In this document: positions 9,950 through 19,506 of the stretch, piece by piece | How the letters are laid out: each line of letters opens with the position of its first letter | How positions within the stretch are numbered: the stretch's first letter is position 1 | DNA from: Linnemannia schmuckeri | Lineage: Eukaryota; Mortierellomycota; Mortierellomycetes; Mortierellales; Mortierellaceae | Direction of reading: 5' to 3' | Length of the DNA stretch: 64,000 bases | NCBI GenBank assembly: GCA_029449235.1 | Contig: JANATG010000014.1 | Coordinates: 1 to 64,000, forward strand | Program-made: the position numbers and the translations under genes | The notes under the pieces: generated by a model | Seen by the model: the letters and a program-made list of their open reading frames with translations, nothing else | The model's database searches: none | What the model was told of the DNA's origin: nothing

Positions 9950-11480
9950 TTTTTAATTCAATAAAATACTGGCCCTCTCATAGGAAAAATCCCCTCATTC
10001 AGGTGAAAAGAATGTAAGGGATATGTAGGTCCATTTGTGTGTTAGCAAATACATGGGCCGAATTGTGATTTGGGAAGGCGCTGCGATTGCTCACTTTGGC
10101 GAGGTAATGCGCCCATATCCCAACATAATGAAGTTATTGCAACTAATGGTTACATATGCTGGACATTAAAGATTTTGAACTGTTTGGATAGGAGGGTCTC
10201 CAAGCCCAAGGAGCGTTTAGTGATACGCGCAAGTTTTTATTGGGTAGCTAATGTCCATCCAGTCCATTGGGATGTATTATCCATAGAAACTCCGCCGTGT
10301 TACCTATTCTTGTTCCACTGTTAAGGAAGGATCTCTCCATGAAAGAAGTCAATTACTTTTTGGGGACCGACTCATGGTGGTTTAAGCCAATTATTTTTTG
10401 GATGTAATTGTCATGTTAAATAAATGGTTATTGCCATATACCTCTATGTCCAAGACCGTTACCATTACCAAACCGACTTTTCTTTGCGACGGGATTACAG
10501 GGTAAGGTTTAGGAATGATTGTTTGCAAAAGAAGTATTGGTTGATGACCTTGGTGGTTGTTTGGCCAATATTTTTACAGCGATATCATCCGTTGTAAATG
10601 TTGAGATGGAGAGGGATGGAAAGGTTTGCCTTCCCCGGTTTGGCCATGAAAGGTTGCCATAATACCTGGTAGGCTTGACACAGGCGCCATGAACAAAAAC
10701 AGACATTAAATTCGTTTTAAAAACCGAATTGAAGGCTGCTGCCAATATCACTGATATGCAGTATACACCAGCGACATCCATGGCAACATGAATCAACATG
10801 GTGAATGGAGCGGACCTGTCCAGCTACTGGACGATGATTAAGACATTCACGGTTCGGGTTAGTAAATTATTCATCGATCTTTTACAAGACAATTATCGAG
10901 AACTACAAAGGCACTAATTACTTGGATTTTGAGCGAGACGGGTGAGATATCTAGAAATAAGAGCTTCTGGGGCCAGTGAGATCAAAGTAAGACGCCCCCG
11001 CATTGAGAAGATACATGTTATAAGGAATGGAACAGTGAGATGAGTTAATGCATTGTAATAGCAATGCAGCGAATAGCAAGGGTCCCCAATGATCAGATTT
11101 ATCCACAAAAACATTATCGAACATTTATAACACAGTTACTGTATGTATGTCAAATTCTTAGCTACATTGAGAAATTCTCAATTCAATATACCAGTAGTAT
11201 AGATTAATTTCCCCATATAAACTCAATCCATACCTTAGGTATACTACTGTAGTGCTCTGTTTCTCGTTCTTCACGCTGCTACTACAGAGGGGTACGAGGA
11301 GGGGGAGATGACGACGGTTTTATCACGCTCGATTATGGCAACAAAGTTATACCCCGACAATATGTTTTACATGATGACAGGAGCTGGTAAACAAAGATGT
11401 ATTTACGCCTCGTAGTGGGATAAAGGCGACATTAAGGTTGTTATGATCATCTCGAAGTGGTTTTTCGTCCTGGAGAACGC
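9950..11480. other. AT-rich spacer, no gene recognised
   Basis: Only short unassignable frames on both strands (for example 10070-10324 + and 10509-10799 -), with no domain, splice-consistent structure or repeat that I can support. Confidence 0.5.
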
Positions 11481-11483
11481 GGA

Positions 11484-11754
11484 AAGGTATACGAATCTAG
11501 GGAAGGTTACGAGTCTGAAGAGGAAGGACATGAAGTTGAAGATTGCAAGTCTGGTCAACGTGGTTACGGACCAACTGGAGCTGATAAGGCAGACGAGGAC
11601 ATGGGTGTACCCTAAAAGTGGGAGAAACCGAAGATCTATCACGACTCAGCGGTCCATGATAAGCATCGGCAGCTCAAAGCGGACGATATATGCGTAGGGA
11701 TGCTGCTCAAACAATTAATGGCGACAGGGGCTCAATGACTCTTATTCACACCAT
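11484..11754 (+). pseudogene. possible acidic coding remnant, unknown family
   Basis: In one plus-strand frame the translation has a clear compositional signature of coding DNA: YESREGYESEEEGHEVED, then GYGPTGADKADEDMGVP, a TAA, and then KWEKPKIYHDSAVHDKHR and a further 20 or so residues ending at a TGA. The in-frame stop and the absence of a start nearby argue for a relic. No family is recognised and the call rests on composition only. Confidence 0.3.
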
Positions 11755-11759
11755 CACGA

Positions 11760-13200
11760 ACTACAGGAAGCTGTTCGGTGTGAATCTAGAGCTCGGAAAA
11801 AAAGTCACTGATTTTGAGCGTTTTGAACCGTGGTAAGTGATAATTTTGATGTGTTTTTTTAACACGGCATTTGCGGACCTGTACCTATAGCCGTTAACTT
11901 TCAGACTGATTGCGCCTGTAACCCATAACTTCTAGTCCGGTTGTGCCTGTACGCCCCCTTTCCAGTCTCAGCCCTTCTAGGCCGTGTAAATTGAAACATC
12001 AAACCTTTATTGTTTTTGTCCAACCATTGCAGGAAGAGATGACATTTGTACATCCATTACTATTTGTCGTATGATACTGAGCTCCTACTAACTTGCAATT
12101 GTGGTCTAGTTGGCTGTTACAATCCCCTTAAAAGTTAGTCGAGCCTTGACCCAAAGTATGATACTCCATATGCAAATAACATTTACACACGACGAACGTA
12201 TTCTATCATGAGTTACATAAGAGTGAGAGTGTAAAAGTGTATGAACAAGATGCAGAAGGGATGAACGGTATGGGAATGCATTTGACTGTACACAGGCACG
12301 GTCGGACTGGAGATTTATTTTCCTTTTTTTTAACAGTTTTTTTTTTGCGCCGCCTGGCCTCATTGCGAGAGAGAACGAACGCGACCACAACCCACAAAGG
12401 CAAAATCAAGGCGAGTTATACCACCCGCCATCGTAATATCCGGCGCTACTAAGCTTGCAGCGGCCGTTCCAACTTGATTGAGAGCAACTACCCGCCCATT
12501 AGGTTGCGGGATCTCCAAACTTATAAACTATGTCAACCTTGTTCGATGCCGCAACTAACCAGGGATCCAAGGACCAGCGGGTCTAGGAGGATGCTGTCGA
12601 CTAAAAACACCAAGAAGAACTTGGTAAAGTTTACCTTGACAGTCAGCACATTCGCCACCATGGACAAAGTCTTTGTGAGTCAGCGCAAGACGAAATGATA
12701 GAGTAGAGGAGGGATGATCTCGCAACCTAGCTCAGACGACTCGGCAAGGCGCAAATCGCAATGGTCGCTGCAATAATTGAAATCATTCCCAGACTGTTCT
12801 TGTCTAATATAGATCTGAATACCATACCTTCAATTCATTAGCTGCATTGTCGTCTTTTCCCTCGTTCAGAAGTGGGACCAACAATCTTTCAGTCTAATCA
12901 TTGATCAAAGTGATTTTCGTCCTCTCCACGAAGTTGCAGCAACTTTATCTCTCCCTCAAGAGCCACTATCTACGGTGGAGCAGCCGTCGCTAATGTTGCC
13001 CTCAAACGCATCATGAACTCGCTCATGGCCATTGTCAAACATGTCATCACGGTTGTAGTTACTGCTTACCATAATCGATTCGAAAAATGAGGAGCCTACA
13101 ATTACAGCGAACTTCATTGCAGTATGGAAAACATGGTCTATTCTTATCATCTATTATTCTGAAAAAAGTCCTAGTACTCCTGGAAGGAGTTGCTCCCCCC
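11760..13200. other. spacer, no gene recognised
   Basis: Short frames on both strands (for example 12474-12698 + and 12956-13150 -) show no domain. There is a short T-rich patch near 12330-12352. Nothing else stands out. Confidence 0.45.
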
Positions 13201-13207
13201 ATCTGGG

Positions 13208-13625
13208 TTATCCATGCTCGTCCAAATGCACATGGTCTTCAAGCATCTTCTTTGTGACATCCTTCAGCGCTTCACTCCACCTAATCCTCCTGTCACCAAG
13301 ATAACCATTCATCTCGATCATACCCTTGACCATCTCATTCGTCTCACCCAAATATTGATCCTCAATATCCTTCTTCCAAAACATCTCGCATGCAAGCGCC
13401 TTGCTGCCCGGTGCAATCCTTAAAAGAGCCTGGAGCAGCAGGCGGTACAGAGCTACATCCGTAGGGTGGAAACCCTTTTTGCAGAGATTATTCGTTCCGA
13501 CCATGATAACCCATAGCTTAATGTCGCTGCAGTTCTGGAGGAGTCGGTACATAAGATCGAGGCAATAGAGCACGTTTTCGATCTTGTCGCCGCCGCAGCC
13601 AGCGTTGAACTATCCAGAGAGTTGT
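13208..13625 (-). pseudogene. SGNH/GDSL hydrolase remnant (PAF-acetylhydrolase-like)
   Basis: The frame carries three SGNH-family landmarks in the right order: NAGCGGDKIENVL (block II glycine region), WVIMVGTNNL (block III, with the GxNN-type Asn) and DHVHLDEHG (block V, with the catalytic Asp-x-x-His shape). The N-terminal block with the nucleophilic GDS serine is missing, an in-frame TAG precedes block II (near 13612-13616), and a stop follows directly after DEHG where family members continue. This is therefore a truncated, nonfunctional copy of an esterase/acetylhydrolase-like gene. Known members hydrolyse ester bonds of lipids or acylated sugars; the substrate here cannot be told. Confidence 0.6.
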
Positions 13626-13893
13626 GCCAAGTTGGTGAATGTGTCCATTATCTTGAGACGGAGTCCATGCCGTCGAAGACTAGTCGTTTGACATTGAAGA
13701 AGGTGGTGGCATGTTGGCGGCGGTGTTGGCAGGCGGACTATATTTCGAATGGGTTCAAGTCTACAGACAGGAGTAACGCGCTAGGGGGAGCGTGGTTGTT
13801 GCTGTTGTAATTTTTTTATTGAGGTAAGGTGCGCATTGTGAAAAGTAAAGAGAGGCTGTATTCATCCTAAAAGTTCATAGTCCTGCCCATTGT

Positions 13894-15756
13894 CTAGCGG
13901 TTGCTGACAACGAGCTGAAGGAACTATTGTGTTCCGCAGTTGTCGCGTCACAAATGAACAAGACAAAGAAGGAAGAGTTAGTGCACTGATATTTTTGGAG
14001 GAAAGAAAATACAACAAAAGGGATGATAATAATGTGCAGCAAATGGCAAATAATGGTACCTGCTCGTAGGAGATGGTGGCGAAACCTCTGCGGTCGGTGT
14101 CGATGCGCTGGAAGCTGTCTGTCAAGGACTTGACAGTGACGGCAATCTGGACAAAGTTGTCAAACGAAACATCGCCGGTTCCTGAAGCGTGTTTACCTGT
14201 AGAATATTAGTCGTCGTTCAATTACCAAATCAATACCATTTTTGTTTGTTTCTTGGGACATGTCCAGTTCAATTGAAACACATCGCAAGTCGTTCAAAAA
14301 GCAGAGCAGGGGGAGTGTATGTATACCTCGCTTGTCATATTTCTTGATGATGAGGCGAAGGAAGGGATCCGAGAGGTTGTAACCAAACGAGTGCATAGCC
14401 GTCTTGAGCTCGTTAAAATCAATGAAGCCGCTCCTGTCCTTGTCAAACGCCTGGAAGCAAGTGCGCCAGTCCTCAATGTACTTCCACAATCCAGCAAACT
14501 CGGGGAATGTAATCAAACCCGAGTTGTCTATTTGTGTATGTATGCAAGTGTATATGAATGAGAATCATAAAGACCCCTTGTGGGAGCGCTCTAGTACACG
14601 CCAAAGTCATGGCAGTTGTTGCTCGCTTACCGGTATCAAACATGTTCATCATCAAGCGGACTGTCTCCAGGTTGAAGGGGCTCCAGTCGCCTGTTGGTTA
14701 TGGACCATAGAGCATAGAAAGGATCGGTTAGAACTGATAGAGCTTCCATTATAAGTGGTGTTCTGGGAAAGAGCCGCTTCCAAGTGTAGCAACATAGGGC
14801 GTGAAACATTATGGCAGTAAAGAGGGCAGTAAGGCTTTTCATCCTATCCCATATCCCATGTGTGTCGACATCAAAGGAGATTAATGTTCTCAATATCTCT
14901 TGCGAGTGCTACTAGATAGTCGTCCTGGAGTTGTTTGTCGTCATGTTGACAGCATGGTACTGAAGATGGATGTCGAGCCAATAGTAACTGCTTTTGTCCA
15001 TTGCTGGTAATTTCGCGCCTTTTTTTGTCTTTTTTCACTTGTGTGACGGATTATTTTTGGTCCCCGTGAGAGCAAAATTGAATCGCGGCGAGTCGAGCAC
15101 CGACAAGTGAGGAAAACAACATACCGTTGATGAGGGCCTTCTGCAACTCCTCGGTGCTGAGCTGACCAGAGTGATCGCTGTCGACCAAGTTGAACCAATG
15201 CCTGTAGAGAACCGCCAATCACAAGAAGATAGAAAGTATTAACAGGTCGTCAGCTTCATGGTCCTTTTTGAAGTCGCGCTTTGCTTTTCGTCTCACTGAC
15301 TCTGTAGAATGTTCTTCACTGTGCACAACATAACAATAAAAAACACGCCAAGGATCGCACACGCGGCCGCTTACCTGAGAGTGGCTTCGGGGGTTTGAGC
15401 AGGGGCTACAAATGAGAAAACGAAGAGTACGTTAGTTTGAAGAGGCCTTTCTCCTGTTTGTCATCCCTTTCTCTCTGACTGAGTTAGGAGTGAGTGTCCT
15501 ATTATTGTTGCTCTCCTTCTTTTCCGTTGTGCGCTCATTGTTTGTTAGTTAACTGACAGTAGTTCCAGTCGAAGGCGGTAAGTGATGACTGATGAGGTAG
15601 AAAAGAAAGAGGGAAGAGAAGGGAATTACCTGCTGGGGGTGGGGGAGGAGCGGCCTGCTGGGGAGGGTACTGGTTGTATCCTTGCTGCTGGCCATATTGC
15701 TGCTGCTGGCCGTACTGTTGCTGCTGCTGACCGTAGTTGTACTGGTTGTAAGCCAT
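13894..15756 (-). CDS. penta-EF-hand calcium-binding protein (ALG-2/peflin/Pef1-like), 7 exons
   Basis: Predicted exons, 5' to 3': 15756-15630, 15405-15375, 15201-15125, 14690-14631, 14527-14327, 14196-14060, 13923-13894. All introns are GT..AG, phases match, and the sum is 663 nt (220 residues). Residues 1-42 form a Gln/Tyr/Pro-rich tail starting MAYNQYNYGQQ, typical of the PEF family. EF loops: DSDHSGQLSTEE (60-71), DTDNSGLITFPE (97-108), DKDRSGFIDFNE (127-138), a degenerate fourth loop around KHASGTGDVSFDN, and a fifth DTDRRGFATISYE; the C-terminus FLQLVVSNR is typical of the dimerising fifth hand. Known relatives are Ca2+-dependent adaptors linking calcium to ESCRT, COPII or cell polarity. 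The tiny 31-nt second exon is unusual but phase-consistent. Confidence 0.9.
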
Positions 15757-16261
15757 GCTATCGAGTTGCTGTTGTTGGTCTTGGTGGGGAGGGATTGGAT
15801 GACGGATGAAGAGAGAAAAAAGGAAAAAAAAATTGTGGGCGTGTATCTTTCTTGCGAGTGAATTGATGTCAAGCGGCAGTGTCAAAAGGCGCGTCACTTT
15901 TGACCGCCCTGTTGTGTCGTCGATAAGAGATGAAGTGAGCAAGGAGTGTCCACAGTGACACTGTGTAGGTCATTTGTCCATATCCACTGGTGTCTCAGCA
16001 CAAAATCCACACTCCTATTTTTCTTTTTTTATAGCGATGTCATGTAATATCAAACGATCAAAAGCAAAGGCCGAGGCCGTTCTCCATCGTTATTTTCATG
16101 GTTGTTTTTTTTGTGTTATTGCTCCCTTCTCTCGCCTTGTTGGCCTATCCGTACCATTTGCCCTTCTCTTGGGCTTCCCTCGAAACACGGGTGGGGATCA
16201 ACGTCCTGCGAATATTATACACTTCAATCAAATGCTATTTATAAGAAAGAAAAAGGAGAAT

Positions 16262-17668
16262 TCAGTGATTTGTAACCTCCTAAGCTGCCTATGCAAACAC
16301 ATCATGAATTAACGAAGATTGCAGCGAGAACAATAAGTGCAAGCAACTTACACGCCAGGTAGTCATGTCAATCTCGAGAACCATCTGCTTCTTCAACAGT
16401 CCACCCTGGTAATCCTCCGCAGTAGGCACCTCCGTTAACTCAACCATCGGCTGGATATTAGCTCCTTCTGCCGGAACCCACGGCTCACCATCCTCATCCA
16501 CATCTCCCAGGTTGGGGTCTGCCATGTCCACCTCCAAGATACTCGCCTTGCCATCTCGCACTAAGAACGACAAGTAAAATATATTCTCGACCGTCTGTCC
16601 AAACGACTCCGGGTTGATTACCAGCTCAAACAAGTTCACCTTGCGATTCAGTTCTTCCAGAATGTTGTTGATTTGCATCACATTTTTGGTCGTCTCGTTC
16701 TCCTGCCGCGCAATGTCTTCCTCTCGCAGTTCCTGTGGTTTCCTCATCGCTTTTGGATCCCGAACAACCCTTGTCCTCTGTGCCATCGTCCTAGTCTTGT
16801 GTTCCACCGCCATCGGTCCCAGCCTATACAATTGATAGTTGTGAAAATAAGGATTAATATAACAACGCCTGTCCAAAGTGCAGACAAATACAAAAGAAAG
16901 GCATCGATGGGAACTACAAGAAGTAAAAGAATATGGTTCTTGCAAAGTCAGAAAGCGTTGAATATGACTAAAGGTACTTACATAAAGTCCATGGTAGGAG
17001 CTTTGCGGGACCACTTCATGGCAACCTTTCCGACCTTAGTCCAGTCCATCGTCCGCTGTTCATTGTCAATCTCATGTCCGCCCATCTTGTTGATAAGCCG
17101 AGTGACATACTCGTTCTCGTCGAATCCTCCCTGTCCCATGCGAAGCTGCTTTGCCTTTTGTACTCCCAAATCCGCTGAAATCACCAAGACCTTGGCATCC
17201 ATAGTGGCCTCATTAGTACCGAACACTTATACGCGTATAAGAAAAAAGAAACAAGATTGTCATATTAGTCTCTCAGCAAAAATACACCTATCGAAATTGT
17301 CCATCGTTGCAGTACACTCAAAGAGAAATCTCTCTTACCCTTCTTGAAGAGCTCATTTGCCCTTTCCACGTTTTCAAGCAGGCCAGTATTTGTAGGATCC
17401 ATGAGTTCTTTTCGGTTGGCTAGCGAGAAGAAGGATTGATGATATATGACACCCCGTCGTTGGTTACTTACTTGACGCGACGTTTTAGGTACCACCAACT
17501 GACTACTAGGAGCATCATACCTTCGGTAGTTGCGATGAGTGAGCGGTATCCCTGTCTGACTTGTCGCTTTTCGAGCTTTATCCTCTCTTTCTCCTGTCTC
17601 TTTTCAGCTTCCTCGTGCTCATCGAAGACCTGTGGCTCATCGACGTCCATTCTGCTCTCCTGCTCCAT
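16262..17668 (-). CDS. nse4: Nse4, kleisin subunit of the Smc5/6 complex
   Basis: Predicted exons: 17668-17521, 17419-17339, 17225-16982, 16823-16352, and a probable 18-nt last exon 16279-16262; total 963 nt (320 residues). The ATG at 17668 is the first in frame. The N-terminal block RQGYRSLIATTE...ANRKELMD, the VERANELFKKVFGTNEATMDAKVL region (Smc-neck contact), WTKVGKVAMKW and DFMLGPMAVEHK are hallmark Nse4 segments, and the C-terminal part (FELVINPESFGQTVENIFYL, SFLVRDGK, KQMVLEIDMTTW) is the Nse4 C-terminal winged-helix region that binds the Smc head. The Smc5/6 complex acts in DNA repair and replication-fork stability. The last exon is the least certain part. The start codon faces the divergent F-box gene 285 bp away. 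Confidence 0.88.
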
Positions 17669-17953
17669 CTTCTGCAATGTATTTCTGACTAAGAATTGCT
17701 CCTTGCTTGCTATAGTTTCCTTTGTTAATGAGACAGCCTTGTCGATGTCCGATGATCCTCTGTTGTTGTTTGTTGTGGATGAAAGAACGAGAGAGAGAAA
17801 CAGAGTTTAAATGTGTTTTGGTGGCGACCAGGTTCAAGTAAACTCTCCCTCGCGCTCCGTTGTATTTCAGCGTCTCGATGACGCAGTCACGCGAAAATCA
17901 ACAATACGTTCAAGTTGACTAACCAACCTTTTACAACAATCCACCGTAGACTC
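17669..17953. promoter_or_regulatory. shared divergent promoter region, Nse4 / F-box-LRR gene
   Basis: Only 285 bp separate the two start codons (17668 minus, 17954 plus), so both promoters must lie here or overlap. No TATA-like motif or T tract is prominent. Assigning specific sites is not possible from sequence alone. Confidence 0.5.
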
Positions 17954-18961
17954 ATGGACGCACTGCCGACGGAACTTTTGCTCGCCATCGTCGACTGCTT
18001 GGACCTCGACCAGGACAGCATCGCAGTCTGCAATCGCATCAATAGACGATGGCACGCACTCACACATCAACTCCTTTACAGACAACCTCGCCTCGACCGA
18101 CTGTCAGTACTCGAAGCCTTTGTCAATGCAATTGGACCAGTATCTGTTCCAGAGGTCGCGGACGAGTTTAAACCTCACTGCTTCACAGAACAAACAGTTT
18201 GCTCTCAGAACCAGGAACAAGACAACTCCATCTCTGACGACGCCCTCCGGATATCCCAGTCTACTCAGAAACTGTCATTATCCACGTCGCCTTTCTTTCT
18301 GAAGACTACCCGGATACATCCTGGATGTCTGGTCGAGACGATCGACCTATCGATGCTACCCCATCGCTGGGAGACCGTCCATGTTGGACATATCCAAGGA
18401 CTCGTCCAAGGGTGCTTGTACTTGTCATCACTCGATCTCAGCGACTGTAGTCTATTGCGTGATAATGCTGTTCAGTCGATTGCAGAGGCACTAGGACCCA
18501 AGAATCTACGGTCGCTCGTCTTGTCTGGATGCACCAAGATTACGGATGTTGCTGTTTTGTCCATTTGCGCAAACGCTGTCGGACTGGAGAACTTGGAGCT
18601 CTCGGGATGCGATCGTCTGTCTGACATATCAATCCTCGAACTCGGATCTGCGGTTATCCTAGCCAGGCAAGTTGGCCTGTCAGGATCCACTGACTATAAA
18701 GGTGCGACTGAAACAGAGGCGCTGCAACTTCAAGGGACATCGCAAACGATACGCAGTTTGGATTTGTCGCATTGTACAAGGATTACAGATACAGGAATCC
18801 GGGGATTGAGGCAAGGCGCGGTCCGATTGTCGTCATTGAACCTGGAAGGGTGTTATGGCGTTCTTGGAAGCGTCAATGATCTTGAGGCGAATGAATGGGA
18901 GGATCTCGAGGACGAGGATAACCTTGAACTTGACAGTGAACCTGACATCGTAACCTACTGA
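17954..18961 (+). CDS. F-box/LRR protein, AMN1-like, single exon
   Basis: A 335-residue frame from the ATG at 17954 (MDALPTELLLAIVDCLDLDQ); an earlier in-frame TTG is ignored. An F-box occupies about residues 1-45 (LPTELLLAIVDCLD...CNRINRRWHALTH). LRRs of the cysteine-containing F-box subtype follow: LSSLDLSDCSLLRDNAV, LRSLVLSGCTKITDVAV, LENLELSGCDRLSDISI, IRSLDLSHCTRITDTGI, LSSLNLEGCYGVLG. The C-terminus is strongly acidic. Such proteins select substrates for SCF ubiquitin ligases by binding Skp1 through the F-box; the target is unknown. It is intact and lies head-to-head with Nse4. Confidence 0.85.
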   Translation: MDALPTELLLAIVDCLDLDQDSIAVCNRINRRWHALTHQLLYRQPRLDRLSVLEAFVNAIGPVSVPEVADEFKPHCFTEQTVCSQNQEQDNSISDDALRISQSTQKLSLSTSPFFLKTTRIHPGCLVETIDLSMLPHRWETVHVGHIQGLVQGCLYLSSLDLSDCSLLRDNAVQSIAEALGPKNLRSLVLSGCTKITDVAVLSICANAVGLENLELSGCDRLSDISILELGSAVILARQVGLSGSTDYKGATETEALQLQGTSQTIRSLDLSHCTRITDTGIRGLRQGAVRLSSLNLEGCYGVLGSVNDLEANEWEDLEDEDNLELDSEPDIVTY

Positions 18962-19506
18962 ATCCAAGATGCTACAAATGCAGCCAAATAAATAGCGACA
19001 TCGCATGCAAGGTCAAGATAAGAAGAGAGCCGAAGTTATTTTTCTCACGGTCACGACATTTTTTTATTTTTGTGAGCTTGCTCTTTATTGTGATCTGTGG
19101 GAAGGGCGAGGAGAGGAAGGACAACAGACAGCAAGGGAGATGGCAAGGACAACAGACAGCAGCAGCGACGACAAGGATAGCAGGGACAACGACGATGGTG
19201 ATAAGTAGAAGAGAGCGAGAAGAGGTGTAGACAAGAAGAGATGGGACGAACGAAAACGGGTGACAGAATACGAGATAGTATTTTGGCTTTGATCACTTTA
19301 GGATGAACGGTCAGTTATCTTGATGTGCCATATGCTCTATGGTTACCATGCGCTGGTTGTCTACTGTTTACTTTGCTTTCTCTCTTCGTCGTTCTTTCTT
19401 TTCTCCTTCCTTTTCTATCTTTCCTCTTTTATTTTGTCCCTCTCTTCCCTCTTTTGACCTTACTCACCTCTACCCCCTGAACTCCGATTCTCTCGTTCAG
19501 GAGTGA
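18962..19506. other. intergenic, pyrimidine-rich promoter of the next F-box gene
   Basis: No gene is visible. The stretch 19370-19490 is strongly C/T-rich on the + strand, a common feature of fungal promoters directly upstream of a start codon. Confidence 0.4.

Noticed and set aside
10509..10799. 96-codon minus-strand frame in the spacer
   Set aside because: The hydrophobic N-terminus suggested a signal peptide, but there is no family resemblance, conserved motif or supporting neighbour.
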